DNA of 64,000 nt, taken from Schistosoma haematobium. Lineage: Eukaryota; Platyhelminthes; Trematoda; Strigeidida; Schistosomatidae. The notes under the pieces are model-generated. The model was given only the letters and a program-made list of their open reading frames with translations, made no database searches and had not been told where the DNA came from. Where the stretch lies: the NCBI RefSeq assembly GCF_000699445.3, contig NC_067196.1, positions 6,982,616-7,046,615 on the forward strand, written 5' to 3'. The translations under genes and the position numbers were made by a program. Positions 11,394 to 23,261 of this stretch are shown one piece after another. The first letter of the stretch is position 1, and every line of letters starts with the position of its first letter.

Positions 11394-13500
11394 ATCGGTG
11401 ACAACAGTTTCGTCACATTATGGAAAAACAGGTTGAACGACACAGCTGGTTGGTCAACGCGAATCAAATAATTATGAACAGGAAAATGACGTTGAAATCT
11501 AAAACGCAATAAACGGACTTTACACGCAATAGAAAAATATAAACATGAAAGACGAAGAAAGGGAGGTAATAAACTTACAGCTTCGTATAATTCGATGGGG
11601 GAGTAAAAGAATTATTGTTGGGTATGTTGAAAAAGAACGACTATATATATTATATGCCCGAAGCTATTGTCACAAGCAAGTTTATTTTTCCCTTTCAGTT
11701 AAGATAAGTGATATGACTAGTTACTTCCCTACAGTTACCTACACATACCCGAGCTAAATCGACTCCCATTTAAACTTGCGAAAAAGTATGCACAAGCACA
11801 ACTGAAGTAAATAAACAATACAGTATCTAATATCTTGGCGACAAGCTTATATGAACTAACTGTTTTCTTTGCACACACTTATTGATGTTACCATACAATT
11901 TTAGGTTCTTTCTTGGCTTCCGAAAGAGGTAGTATGGGAACTCGTCTGATCTATTTGAAATGAATTCGACAGGTATTTGTCGGTAGTTGTATTGGCTCTC
12001 AACTACACGATCCTTAAAGCCAAAAATACGATAACTGAGAAGATTCACACCCGAGTTTTAACTCTTGGACAGGGTCAGAGATGGTGAACGCATGAAGACC
12101 TAATCAGTATGGCATAGCTCGGCCAAGCATACGTGGTCACCCTATGTAACTTATCCCTTTTTAAATCGAATGTATCACTGTATCATCGGATCATACGTGT
12201 TCCTCAGAAGTGCTAAACGTTATTATGCCGACTGTCACAATAGGACGAGTCAACTCAGACAATGATGTGGCTTCCAAGTAAGATGTTATAAATAAGGTAG
12301 TCACATAGCAAATCTACGATTTTAGGACTTGGTCTATCATAGTCTTATAAGATGAAAATTATTATATTGTAATGCAGAGGGGCAACGGGAAAACGGTTGC
12401 CAGAAGTAGGCTAACTAGTTACGCAAACACTTAAGATAAACAAAGCGAAAGAAGAAAAATGCATAGAGATAAGATGCTAGATGAGTAAAAGCAGGCTAAC
12501 TGTAATAATATTGATATTAGGGGTATTAATAATAATAAATGTCGAGTTAATTTACATGCTCTATCCTTATTTCTTCCTTATTCCATTCGTTTTTTGTATT
12601 GCTCTATACTACTTGTTAAGATGTAGTAAATCGTCCCATTCCTAATACACTACGAGCTGTACTGTGAGGTAAATCCGTTGTTACGTGATATCCTTGGTTT
12701 GTCATAATATTCGATTAAAATGAGTCCATTTATCATTGTAATCCTATCATATATATACTTGCGGCAGATATTTTTAATTCCAGTGTAATTGCTGAACGTG
12801 ATATGATTACCTACGTCCTTATCGAGAATTGAACACAACGTAGTAACCCTAACTGTCGAGAAAAAGACCTAGCAAACAAAAATAACACAGTGATTCGTTT
12901 TTCAACACTTATGGAAAGTTCGCTTACTGGTATAACAGTATTACCAGTGTCCTAATAACAACAGTAAGAACTGTGGTGTTTGAATGAACTAAGGATACCT
13001 TTGTACTTGTTGAATTCTTGATTTCGAATTCTAAATACAGTACATTCGTTTGTGGTTATCTAGTACTTCTTGACCCGATTACGTTATTTCTGGCATTCTT
13101 AGTTCATACTATAATTCAAATACTCCCGTTTATCACAAGAACACATGTCATTCATAATTTCGTTAGGTATTCTCACTGACTCTGAAGTCCAAGCAATTTC
13201 CTCGTAATAAGAGAGAGTGAACTTTTGAGACTTTCCGTAGAGTAATAAACCAGATGTTTCTTAATGCATAGTGTCGCCTCACTTACCAGCACCTTCTACT
13301 CATCCTTAGTTTTACAGTGAGTAGATCTGAAGAGTACAGAGTCTATAGAGCTCAAAATAATACGTCGTCTATTTTTCTTAGGAGTTCCCTGACCTATTTT
13401 GTCATTCTTTGCAAACAGCTGCTAGGCCTGCATGGTACAATGTTATGGCTGAAAGGTTTCCTCACTGTACACCTGAGAGATGTTGAGCTTATTTAAAATC
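11394..13500. other. Unassigned region upstream of YPEL
   Basis: May include promoter and 5' UTR of the YPEL gene. No domain or known repeat seen; frames of 60-75 codons have no recognisable content. Confidence 0.5.
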
Positions 13501-15651
13501 TATCATAAAATCTGAAGTTTAGTGCAAAAATCCATGACAACTGTCGTCTATAAACTGTAGAACATTTTTGCTACACGGGTAAACGACAATTTGTAGAGAC
13601 AAAAAATTCGGTCCAAACGAGAACGAGCTATTCATACTGGACTTCGCAATATCCTCTCCCAGTTGCAGATTATCCTCGCTGCACTGTCGTTGAGCTGTGA
13701 CTCCAGTTAAGACAGTATTCATTTGCATTATATTGTAGGATTTTAAATATTCTATGGTCACTGATCAATTTATTCACGCAACTGGACTAAAAGAATTAGT
13801 ATACTGCGGTCGGTCCTCTACGATGTTATTGCCGAATCTATGTTATCTTTGGACGAAGCCACACCATCACCCATATCGGCCAGCCCTAACATGACAGTCA
13901 GTGGAACTCTTTGTGAGAGTCTTTGAAGAATGCAACTCAGCTTAATGGTAAAATAATATATTTGATATACACATGGAGGAATTACAGTGACTGTGGCTTC
14001 ACCATAGAATCATACAGCTTCAATTAAGATCCCGCACCAGCCTTTCGGCTTTTACTATCCTTTATCTGTTATTCACTGTCTTGCGTTCTGCCATCCAATG
14101 TTGAGGCGGTTCAGTGTGATGGAAGATTCGTGTCTAGAGCTCAGTCTTACTCTACAGTCATAACTCTTTCTTCGAGTGAAATAATAATTCCCTTCCGAGT
14201 GTCAGTATAATCCTGCTTCCTAGAATTAGTTAACAGGAGACGTTTTCTTCTTTTCCAACCATTTGGTCACATTAGGGTGACTTTATGTCAGGCGGTCCAT
14301 TCAACCTCCTATATGTTCCTATGGGCTCTGTAGGTGGACCCCAGCTGAATTGCCCGGTTATATACTATGGATACAGGCCCCAACCTTTACATGATAATAT
14401 GCATGTCGATTTTGGGGACTTGGGTCTGTAGTGACCTACTTTTATCAAGAGAACGCGATTGGTTTAATAGAAGCAATTATTATTACAAACAATTGTACCA
14501 GTGATTGTTTTACTTGTTTGTTTGACTGTACTGAAGACATCCTTCCCTTCATTGATTGTGACCTTGCACGCACTTACGTTTGCCCAGTGATTCCGCTTGT
14601 ACTCTTTTGGCACGATCTCGGTATTCTCTCGATACCACGAGATCGCCAACAAATATAACTCGCAACAACCTCCGATAGCCTTCTGACATCTGGTACTCAA
14701 CATTCTTGTAGTGGTGATCATTGTCAATCGCGACTCGACGCCACACTACAGGTCTACCGATTCTCACAAATTACCGGCTCTCAACTTGATATTTTCTCAT
14801 ACGCAAAAAGCAGAGTTGGGACTTTGAATGGGGTACTGTAGAGGGTCTCAGGGCTCAGAATATGAACCACTGAAAAACTCCTTACACATCAAAAGTGGCC
14901 AGCTACCTATAGTGCACGATTTTTCCTTAGCTAACATTTCCTCTCAGTTTAAAATTTCTGTGTTTGTAACTTCAAATGAAACAACTTGGTCTTCAATTCC
15001 TGTTACAGATAGTCCATTTACCAGTGGGATTTTATCCCTCATGATGTCAATTTCTTTCATTGCGATCGAGTTTTTCATTGAGATTTCGGTATGTACAACA
15101 AAAATATTAACATTAAGCTCAATATTCTGACCACCACTGCCACAGTCAATCTTTCTGATAGTGATAGGATACTCATAGTCTACTAGATAAGTACCGTCTT
15201 GATTGGGTAGCAAAAACTACTTATCCAGTGGTAAAAAGGCTTTAATTGTCTCGTGTTTGCATTAGATTTTCAGATAGTACACACCTGATGGAGTTAGTCA
15301 ATACACTCATGTAGTATTTCTTCATAAATAGAGAAGTGATGACTTAACCCTCCACAAAGAAAAGTATGCTAATCCATTGAAAGAGCCCACACAAAATGTG
15401 ATACATAGAAGATAAAACAGGTAAAAATGGAGGAATTTCTAGCAAACTTCCAGAAAAGTGATAGCGACGCGTTTATATTTCTGAAAAGTACTAAAAATAA
15501 AAAAGGTGACCTCTTCTGGGGGAATAACGAAGAATTTTAACCCAATTAATTCGAGTAAAACCTATGTTTTTTGATGCTACAAAAGCATCAAAGATACGTT
15601 GATTCGAAACGATTCTAAGGGTCAGGATCCTTTTTAAAAAGCGAGCAATCC
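13501..15651. other. Unassigned, slightly GC-richer region, perhaps an old decayed element
   Basis: Base composition is less AT-rich than its neighbours. A minus frame at 14944-15213 reads PNQDGTYLVDYEYPITIRKI and GLSVTGIEDQVVSFEVT, with a faint filamin-type look (DGTYxVxY), but it has stops on both sides. A second minus frame at 14549-14767 is unrecognised. Could be a decayed gene or retroelement. Confidence 0.35.
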
Positions 15652-15972
15652 TGTAGCGGTAAATAAATCCCCAAAATAAATAGCACTAAGTTTTCGACTT
15701 TGGATGCTGACCATATGTTTTAGTGGACTCATCTAGCTGAAGTCGCTCGGTCAGGCATCCGCACCAGATCACATGTGGGAACGCCGTGCTCAACATCCAC
15801 CGCAATCGCTAGCCAGATTAGATCAGACAATGCCGATATATTGGTCATCGCCAAATATACTCTTCCGATCTCCTCGACTCTGTCTTTTGATTTCTCTGGG
15901 TGGGAACGAAATACATTAGAAGGTGTTACTGGTAGAAGCGTTGTCAAACACTGAATACCTGTGACATCTTCA
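15652..15972 (+). repeat. 5' LTR of the Ty3/gypsy element
   Basis: Begins TGTAGCGG and ends CATCTTCA (TG...CA). The end is fixed by the solo copy at 20235-20557, which shares CATCTTCA and is followed by its target duplication. The right LTR ends CATCATCA. Differences from the right LTR cluster at about 15755-15795. Confidence 0.9.
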
Positions 15973-15973
15973 T

Positions 15974-15992
15974 TGGTGAGACCATCGTGATC
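15974..15992 (+). other. Probable primer binding site
   Basis: TGGTGAGACCATCGTGATC starts one base after the 5' LTR; TGG is the complement of a tRNA CCA end. The priming tRNA was not identified. Confidence 0.45.
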
Positions 15993-16147
15993 TGGTACAC
16001 CTAATTGCAACTGTGAGTCTGTTCCTTTTTGGGATTTTTATATATCATTCCCTTATTTTTTTATTTTTTTTAAACATTGTAATTTTTTTTCGTATTTTCT
16101 TCTTGGATATATATATATTTTCCCCTCGTTCATTATCATACTTCATC

Positions 16148-17122
16148 ATGACTGAACAGACACCTAAAGTACTCAAGCTTAAGACTTTGTCCCCGCCTTC
16201 GTTTCAACTGATGCCTTTCTGGCCCGACAAAACGAAAAACGAATTCGATCACATGATGGACTTAGGAATCATACGACCGTCAAGTAGCCCATATGCATCT
16301 CCGTTGCACATGGTCCCTAAAAAGGACAGCAACGATTGGCGTCCAACTGGTGACTATCGGCGATTGAACGCGAAAACCATTCCCGATCGTTACCCGTCGC
16401 CTCACATTCACGATTTGACAGCTACCTTGAAAGGTACAACTGTCTTTTCGAAAATCGACTTGGTTAAAGCGTATAACCAAATCCCTATGGCTACTGACGA
16501 CATACCGAAAACAGCTATCATAACTCCTTTCGGACTCTATGAATTTTTGCGAATGCCTTTCGGTCTAAGAAATGCTGCTCCAACATTCCAAAGATTCATA
16601 GACGACGTTTTTCGAGGTCTCAACTTCGTACACGCGTATGTTGACTACTGTCTAATCGCAAGTCCGGACAGAGAAACACATCTCAAGCATCTGGATCTTG
16701 TTTTCGAACGACTACAAAAACATGGCATAACTATAAACGTTCAGAAATGCCAATTCGGAACCGACTCGTTAGACTTTCTGGGACACACTATCGATGCTCA
16801 AGGCATTCGACCTCTTAGGACCAAAGTGGCGGCCATTCTGGATTACCCAGAACCGACCACCGTCAAGCAATTACGCACGTTCAACGGCCTGGTAAGTTTC
16901 TATAGACGTTTCATACCGAAATGCGCATTACTCATGAAACCTCTAACCGACCAACTTCGTGGAAATGCGAAATCCATTAATTTGGACGACACCGCACGAA
17001 AAGCATTCTCCACAGTTAAGGAACTGATTGCTAAAGCAACAATGCTCGCACATCAGGACACCCGAGCACCCATTAGCATCGCAGTAGACGCATCCGACTC
17101 GGCAATCGGAGGAGTCTTATAA
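16148..17122 (+). pseudogene. Gag-start/reverse-transcriptase fusion remnant
   Basis: The ATG at 16148 opens a short Gag-like start ([14 protein letters not shown] then [14 protein letters not shown]) that runs in frame, with no protease, into the RT palm at about [20 protein letters not shown]. This is an in-frame internal deletion of most of gag, all of protease and the first part of RT. Later motifs are intact: [13 protein letters not shown], the [17 protein letters not shown] block and DFLGH. The catalytic YxDD box reads YVDYCLIA, with the second Asp replaced by Tyr, so the polymerase should be dead. RNase H begins ([14 protein letters not shown]) and the frame then ends at TAA where relatives have Gln. 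An open stretch upstream to 16013 is non-coding leader. Confidence 0.9.
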
Positions 17123-17760
17123 CAATGGGTTAACAACTCCTGGCAACCCTTGGCATTTTTCTCTAGAAGGTTGCTAGACACCGAATCGAGGTACAGCACA
17201 TTCGGTAGGGAACTCCTAGCTATGTATTGTGCTGTACGGCATTTCCAACACTACATCGAAGGTCGTGAATTCACTCTTTTCACGGACCATAAACCGCTCA
17301 CTTTCTCGTTAAGCTCTCCTTCTGACAAGTACTCTCCCCGTGAGTCTCGACAACTGGACTACATTTCGCAGTTTACTTCAGACATTCAACACATCTCTGG
17401 AGCAAACAATGTAGTTGCAGACGCTTTATCTCGTATAACTTCCTTGAACAGTTTCCAAGGAATCGACCTTCTTAAACTCACCGAGCTTCAAAAAGAAGAC
17501 AGTGATCTTCAGCACGAGTTATCGTCCACAACACTTAAACTACGCATCAAACAGATGGGAACAGGTAAGGAAACCTTACTTTGTGACACATCTACAGGTA
17601 GGGATCGCCCAATCGTGCCGAAACATTATCGACGCAATGTCTTCAATACATTGCACAAACTTTCTCATCCAGGTGTTCGTGCAACCATCAAGCTTATAGC
17701 AGAACGGTTTTGCTGGCCTGGCATGAATAAAGACGTGAGGAGTGGGCACGCTCCTGTGTA
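17123..17760 (+). pseudogene. RNase H and integrase zinc-finger segment of the gypsy pol
   Basis: Continues the pol frame after the stop at 17120-17122: AFFSRRLLDTESRYSTFGRE, LLAMYCAVRHFQHYIEGR and FTDHKPLTF are the RNase H core. A linker follows (HISGANNVVADALSRI), then the integrase N-terminal zinc finger with its His pair (HKLSHPGVRATIKLIAERF). Near 17740 the frame shifts by one base and hits TAA at 17759. The CysxxCys half of the finger is read in the frame of the next segment. Two separate lesions in one pol mark the copy as defective. Confidence 0.88.
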
Positions 17761-18792
17761 AGCTGCCAAAAATCTAAGGTTATCAGACACAATAAATCCC
17801 CCTTAGGCTCGTTTAAAACTCCCGATGCTCGTTTCGACCATGTTCATCTGGATTTGGTAGGACCTTTACCAGATTCAAATGGATACTCTTATCTCTTAAC
17901 CTGCGTAGACCGTTTCATTCGATGGCCAGAAGCAGTACCTATTAAGGACATCACTGCTGAAACAGTGGCCCGCACATTCGTCGAACGATGGGTAGCAAAC
18001 TTCGGCTGCCCTTCAACCATCACTACAGACCGCGGACGTCAGTTTGAATCTGATCTTTTCCGTCGTCTGACCACACTTTTAGGAATCACTCGATTCCGAA
18101 CGACCGCCTACCATCCACAAGCAAACGGGTTGGTAGAACGTTTTCACCGACAACTAAAAGCTTCACTATCAGCTGCAAACGTTTCACAGTGGACCGACGC
18201 TCTTCCACTTGTCTTACTAGGTATCCGCAATGCAGTGAAAGCTGACATTGGATACACTGCGGCTCAACTCGTTTATGGAACGACACTTCGACTTCCAGGA
18301 GAATTCGTGGATCCTTCGTCCTTTTCAATGAACATGGATCTAACCTCCTGCACGAACAGGCTTACAAACGCAATGCGTTCAGTTAAACCTGCTTCCACTC
18401 GACCTCAATCAACTGATGTTTTCGTTCAACCTGACTTACGATATAGTACACACGTTTTCGTTCGTCGAGACTCGCATCGACGACCATTCGAATCAGCATA
18501 CGAAGGACCCTTCAAAGTTCTTCAACGCGAACCGAAGTACTATATAATCGATAAGAACGGAACAAACGATAGCATCAGCATCGATCGCCTCAAAGCAGCG
18601 TATTTAGAAGGAAATCCTATCTACGTCGATTTTCCTTCGTTACAATCGAACGACACGACTCCACTCATAATTTCTCAACCGACAACCAACACTAGCGATG
18701 ATACTCCGAATGTATCTGAAAATAAATCTAAAACGACGCGTTCTGGAAGAAGAGTAAGATTTCCAGAACATTTAAACGACTACTGCACGTAA
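17745..18792 (+). pseudogene. Integrase catalytic core and C-terminus of the gypsy pol
   Basis: In the shifted frame the sequence reads the second half of the zinc finger ([10 protein letters not shown]), then the DDE core: Asp in [17 protein letters not shown], Asp in [16 protein letters not shown], Glu in [17 protein letters not shown] tail with [16 protein letters not shown] resembles the GPF/Y module of gypsy integrases. All three catalytic acidic residues are present. The frame ends at TAA at 18790-18792. About 480 bases without a domain, very A/T-rich at first, separate it from the 3' LTR. Confidence 0.9.
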
Positions 18793-19256
18793 AGCAGTAC
18801 TCGACATTTTATATTATCCCGATCTTTCTTTTTACGATATATAATTTTTTTTAAAAAAAAAATAATTTTAATATGCTTATATATTTATATTTTTTTACTT
18901 AAAAAAAACAAAACAAAAAAAACATTTTTAACGCTATTATGTGTGCTTGAGTATATTTTCCATTTTTCGCCGACATTGTGTTTTTACGCACATGCGAGTG
19001 TATTTCGACATGCACTTACACTTTCTTTTTTCTTTTCCAGGACGGCTGGAAAAGAACGATGCAGTTTACGAGGAATCGAAATTTTTCGTTGTAACTTTTT
19101 CTTTTTTTACTATGTTGTACCTCGGTCCCATATAGTAAGGAAAGACGACCAGACGCTGCTACACTTAGTAAGCTATCAGAAGAGTGTTTACCAACGACAA
19201 ACTCGTTGGGTTTAAACTTCTGGCTGGCCACGTCTTAGGGTCGTCACTGCCCCACT

Positions 19257-19270
19257 AGGGGGGGGAGTGA
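19257..19270 (+). other. Polypurine tract of the gypsy element
   Basis: An A(G)8AGTGA purine run two bases upstream of the right LTR, the expected site of plus-strand priming. Confidence 0.75.
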
Positions 19271-19272
19271 TC

Positions 19273-19593
19273 TGTAGCGGTAAATAAATCCCCAAAATAA
19301 ATAGCACTAAGTTTTCGACTTTGGATGCTGACCATATGTTTTAGTGGACTCATCTAGCTGAAGTCGCTCGGTCATGCATCCGCACCAGATCATGTGTGGT
19401 AACGCTGCGCTCAACATCCACCGCAATCGCTAGCCAGATTAGATCAGACAATGCCGATATATTGGTCATCGCCAAATATACTCTTCCGATCTCCTCGACT
19501 CTGTCTTTTGATTTCTCTGGGTGGGAACGAAATACATTAGAAGGTGTTACTGGTAGAAGCGTTGTCAAACACTGAATACCTGTGACATCATCA
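19273..19593 (+). repeat. 3' LTR of the Ty3/gypsy element
   Basis: Starts TGTAGCGG and ends CATCATCA. It aligns with the 5' LTR over its whole 321 bases at about 98% by eye. Confidence 0.9.
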
Positions 19594-20112
19594 ACACCAA
19601 GCATTGTAAGAGTAATCAGGTGTTAAATCCAGAATTCTTGGATTTCCAGTGTACTTGTGTTGTTAAATTTTCACCTGTTAATACCATTAGAGTTCAAATA
19701 GATCAGAAGGTAACGTCGGTAAGATTATAATTTATGGAAGAACTTAAAGCGACGCCAAAGTGACCTGGATAGTTTCTACCTACTTACTAGGTCTAAGTGA
19801 GGGTTACAAAGCCGTTTAAAGAATAAGGATTATTATTCACAGTTGATGGTTAGAGTTAGGAATTAGATTTACGGTTTTTTTTCCTAAAGAACCGACATCA
19901 GCTAAAATACCAAATGGATGGGCGAATTTTGCACCAAAATCCGAAACCTGTTGCCCTAAATTTGGTCGCTTCGTCCTTTAAATTATAGCCTCGCCAAAAT
20001 TTAAGTGGAAATAAGACTTATTACGGACGAATGATAAAACCCAATTACATAAGTGGGGAAATATTGCAACATGTCAAGAATCAATATTATATTTATTTAA
20101 AACCATGTGCCA

Positions 20113-20620
20113 ATCTAAGTTAGTCAACCATTGAAAACCTGAGAGCACTGTGGAATGCTGAGATACCCCGTACTAGGGTTCGACAACTGTTCAGTGCTTC
20201 TAGGTTCTCAGTGGTGGTCTAACTTAGATCGGTTTGAAGATGGCACAGGTATTCAGTGTTTGACAACGCTTCTACCAGTAACACCTTCTAATATAACTCG
20301 TACCAACCAAGAGGAATCAAAAGACAATCGAGGGGATCGGAAGAGTGTATCTGGCGATAACCAATATATCGGCATTGTCTGATCTAATCTGGCTAACGAT
20401 TGCGGCAGATGTTGAGCACGGCGTTCCCACACGTGATCTGGTGCGGATGCATGACCGAGCGACTTCAGCTAGGTGAGTCCACTATAACTAATCTGGTCAG
20501 CATCCAATGTCGAAAACTTACAGAGCTATTTATTTTGGGGATTTATTTACCGCTACAGGTTCACGATTTTAATGAATTCTAATCATCTCTGCAACCCCAT
20601 GCTAAAAATAACATACCCAA
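20113..20620 (+). repeat. Family I SINE, fold-back copy split by the solo LTR
   Basis: 20113-20150 is an inverted 3' arm stopping next to the ribozyme cleavage site. 20151-20234 is direct ribozyme and 3' half, and after the LTR the 3' end continues at 20562. The GAAAC box is lost. Confidence 0.7.
20235..20557 (-). mobile_element. Solo LTR of the same gypsy family, with GGTT target duplication
   Basis: An inverted, more diverged copy of the LTR with no internal sequence. GGTT at 20231-20234 is repeated at 20558-20561, giving a 4-bp target-site duplication. The LTR sits inside a hammerhead SINE whose 3' half resumes immediately after it (CACGATTTTAATGAATTC). Solo LTRs arise by LTR-LTR recombination; this one is older than the full element, judged by divergence. 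Confidence 0.9.
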
Positions 20621-21784
20621 AGTAATAGAAAAAATTCCTTCAGTTTTCTTTAAAAACGGATGACCAAACATAAAATAATATTTATACAAGAAATCCAACT
20701 AATTATCGATTGTCCTAAAGTAAACGTGGAGCAAGACTCAAGTATTAATGACAGAGGACATGGGAAATTCGTTCACATGGTCACAACCAAAGTACAGTAT
20801 TCTAGTGTGAAGACCGCTAAGGGATAATGTTAAATAAAATGAATATGAAACATTTGTTAATAGACTCGATGACGCAACAGGGTTTGTTACGTTTCAGAAT
20901 TTGTCAGCAATACAGATAAAATAATTGCAAGTAAACCAAAAACGCAACAAACGTGTGAAAATACTGACAACAATAAAAGAAACGATGCATATATAGGAAA
21001 AATGAGTGAATGGTCAAAATGAAAAACACACATGGAAAGATTTTCTCACATATTCTCACAGAGACCCGACAAAATAGATTGTGAAGGTGATTAATGTTTC
21101 CACCGTGATTATTAAGGCCATTTGTGACACACAAAATTAAACAATTTTTGTAGATGCTTTAGTGGTTTAAAGAACAGGATACTAGTAAGATTAACCAGAA
21201 GGAGTATTGTGAATGTCAGTGATCAAAAGAAATGAAAAGCGGGCGTTGTTGGAAACTAGTCCGTAGTTATCAGGTTTTAGACTAAAAAATTGGAAGCAAC
21301 TTTGGAATGCTGTCGACTATTTACACAAAAAGGGAATTAGATAAAACTCAGAAAAACATCAAGTACAGCAAGTAACAAATTTAAAAAAACAACTAAATTG
21401 TGATGATTTCCTGACAAGTATAAGGTAATACGTTTTCCACGTTGAGTAGTTATGGTGCAGATAGTACATTATCTCATCAAAATACTACCTCAAAAATACT
21501 AGAACTTAAAGCATCGATGGTGCATTGGTAAATAGTTAGAAAAATCTTCATACTATTTGGTACCAATTTTCTAGGCCCAGTGGTGGATCCGGTCGAGATC
21601 ATTAATCATGCTGTTTTTTTAAATAAAATCCACAGTTTTAGTGCACTGCCATCACAGTTATTTTTTACCATCTGCAATCAGCTGTTAAACGTCATAACGT
21701 ACAATTATGTACAGAACATTTGTATAGATACTATGAGCATATTTTCACCAATAACAAACCAAAACTGTTGTAAAGTTTATCTAC

Positions 21785-21820
<36 letters not shown>

Positions 21821-22194
21821 TCCACATATCATCATTCTGTCAGAACGCAGAACCTGACCAAATATAAAGAACTACCTTACAGTTCATTTGTGGTTTTATA
21901 CAACTGAATATCATTTAAAGGAATCTCATAATGTTGCTATTAAAAACTATGGCAATCATTTGAGAAGATATTGTATTGTAAAAATAATTCAGGTTACGAG
22001 TGTAACCGAATTTAGTATCAAATGTTTAATTTCAACTTCAAGATCAATGTATTTCATAGTAGAAATAATGGTTGGTCTAATGCAAGAAGGAGTTCAATAT
22101 ATAATCTAGCTCATTGAAGTGAAAACAAGGAAGATTTATTAAAGGGATATTTTCTATTAAACAAAAGTGTATAATCTATTTTACTACTTTATCT
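20621..22194. other. Unassigned AT-rich stretch
   Basis: No domains recognised; contains the (TAA)n run. 22346-23029 is similar; a frame opened by a TTTATTTCAG at 22735-22744 is a weak exon candidate. Confidence 0.45.
21786..21820 (+). repeat. (TAA)n microsatellite
   Basis: About 11 TAA units. Confidence 0.9.
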
Positions 22195-22345
22195 TATACG
22201 CGAGAGACCGAAGGCCTTGGTTTTGAGTCTCGTGTGCGGGATCATAGATGTGTACCTCTGAGGAGTCCCATGTTAGGGTGAAACGGCCGTCCAGTACTTT
22301 CGGGTTTTCAATGGTGGTCAGTTTAGATCGACTCATGAATCCAAC
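22195..22345 (+). repeat. Family I SINE with intact hammerhead core
   Basis: Keeps CTGAGGA (22258-22264), GAAAC (22280-22284), a three-pair helix III (CGG/CCG) and the GTC cleavage triplet. The stem II closing pair is changed. Confidence 0.75.
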
Positions 22346-23029
22346 TATTATTATATAAGTCCTTTTAGCAGGAATCAGTCAGAATCTCTCATTTGACAGT
22401 TCGTACCATATTTATTCGGATATTCATATTTGTCGAACATGAAATGGTAGTGTCCTGAATCTATGTGCCCTATCCCATTATAGTTTAATATGGATAATTA
22501 GAGGACAAAACAATAAATGGGAAATTAGGTGATGAAACCTGTTGAAAGTTGGATAAGAATCACACAGAAATAAAATGTATATCATCAACACTTATAAAAG
22601 TCACTATACCTGAAATTTCTAGGCACTTACTTTGTTTATGTTAAAAACTTTAATCAAAACCTTTTCACTCATTCACAAATTCGTGATCACTTAACTCATA
22701 GATCAAAGCCATAAATTTACTTGCTTCTATAGTCTTTATTTCAGGCAATTGTCATTCTGTTCAACAGTAAGTCTCAAGGTAAATTGTCGTTTACAATACT
22801 TGATAGATTTTATCTCTTGTCAGTCGATGAGAATTTCCAATCAAGAACAAGACAATTTAATTATATTTCTTAACTTGGACATTGAACAATGTCAGTATCA
22901 AGTCAGAAAATCCATCACAAGTCAATCAGGTCACTGATAATAAGAAACCTTTTTTCTTTTTAGAATAATATGGAATTTATCAGAATGAGATTTGTGAAGT
23001 GTAGAGATTCTAATTGTCAAATTCATGAG

Positions 23030-23225
23030 TCGATCTAAGCTAGATCATCATTCAAAACCTGGGACCATTGGATGGCTGTTTCATTCCCGTATGGGACTCT
23101 TCAGAAGCGTGCATTCACGATCCCTCACACTGGATTCAAACCCTGAACCTTTGGTCTCGCACGCGAACGCTTAACTTCTAGACCACTGAACCGGTATCCG
23201 ACGATGTTAATGTCCAACTTCAATT
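23030..23225 (-). repeat. Family I SINE, tRNA-like boxes and altered ribozyme
   Basis: Minus sense: A-box-like TTCAGTGGTCTAGAAG, B-box-like GGTTTGAATCC, then a changed core (CTGAAGA ... GAAACAG). Confidence 0.7.
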
Positions 23226-23261
23226 AATCTATGAATGATTAAGCAATCAATTATTCATTGC

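Larger units (their letters stand above)
15652..19593 (+). mobile_element. Ty3/gypsy LTR retrotransposon, internally deleted (~3.9 kb)
   Basis: Two 321-bp direct LTRs flank a polyprotein remnant in the order RT, RNase H, integrase, the gypsy order. A tRNA-primer-like TGG sequence follows the left LTR and a purine tract precedes the right LTR. The LTRs differ at only about seven positions, six within ~40 bases, so insertion looks fairly recent. Yet gag is nearly absent and protease missing, suggesting a deletion derivative mobilised in trans. Flanks (AATCC and ACACC) are not a clean target duplication, so one end may have been exchanged by recombination. Schistosome gypsy families include Boudicca and Saci-2/3; assignment to one was not possible. 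Confidence 0.93.

Noticed and set aside
11545..11757. 70-codon plus frame just upstream of YPEL exon 1
   Set aside because: No domain, no splice or conservation signal; likely chance.
14944..15213. Possible filamin-type domain
   Set aside because: Only DGTYxVxY matches; surrounding stops and the lack of a second repeat make it too weak to name.
15729..16010. 93-codon minus-strand frame, repeated at 19350-19604
   Set aside because: Both lie within the LTRs and are open only because the LTRs are similar; no domain.
16013..16147. Hydrophobic N-terminal extension of the RT frame
   Set aside because: T-rich untranslated leader; the Gag-like start is the ATG at 16148.
22744..22936. Possible exon after a good TTTATTTCAG acceptor
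   Set aside because: One frame is open for ~41 codons but unrecognised, and several donors are equally possible.
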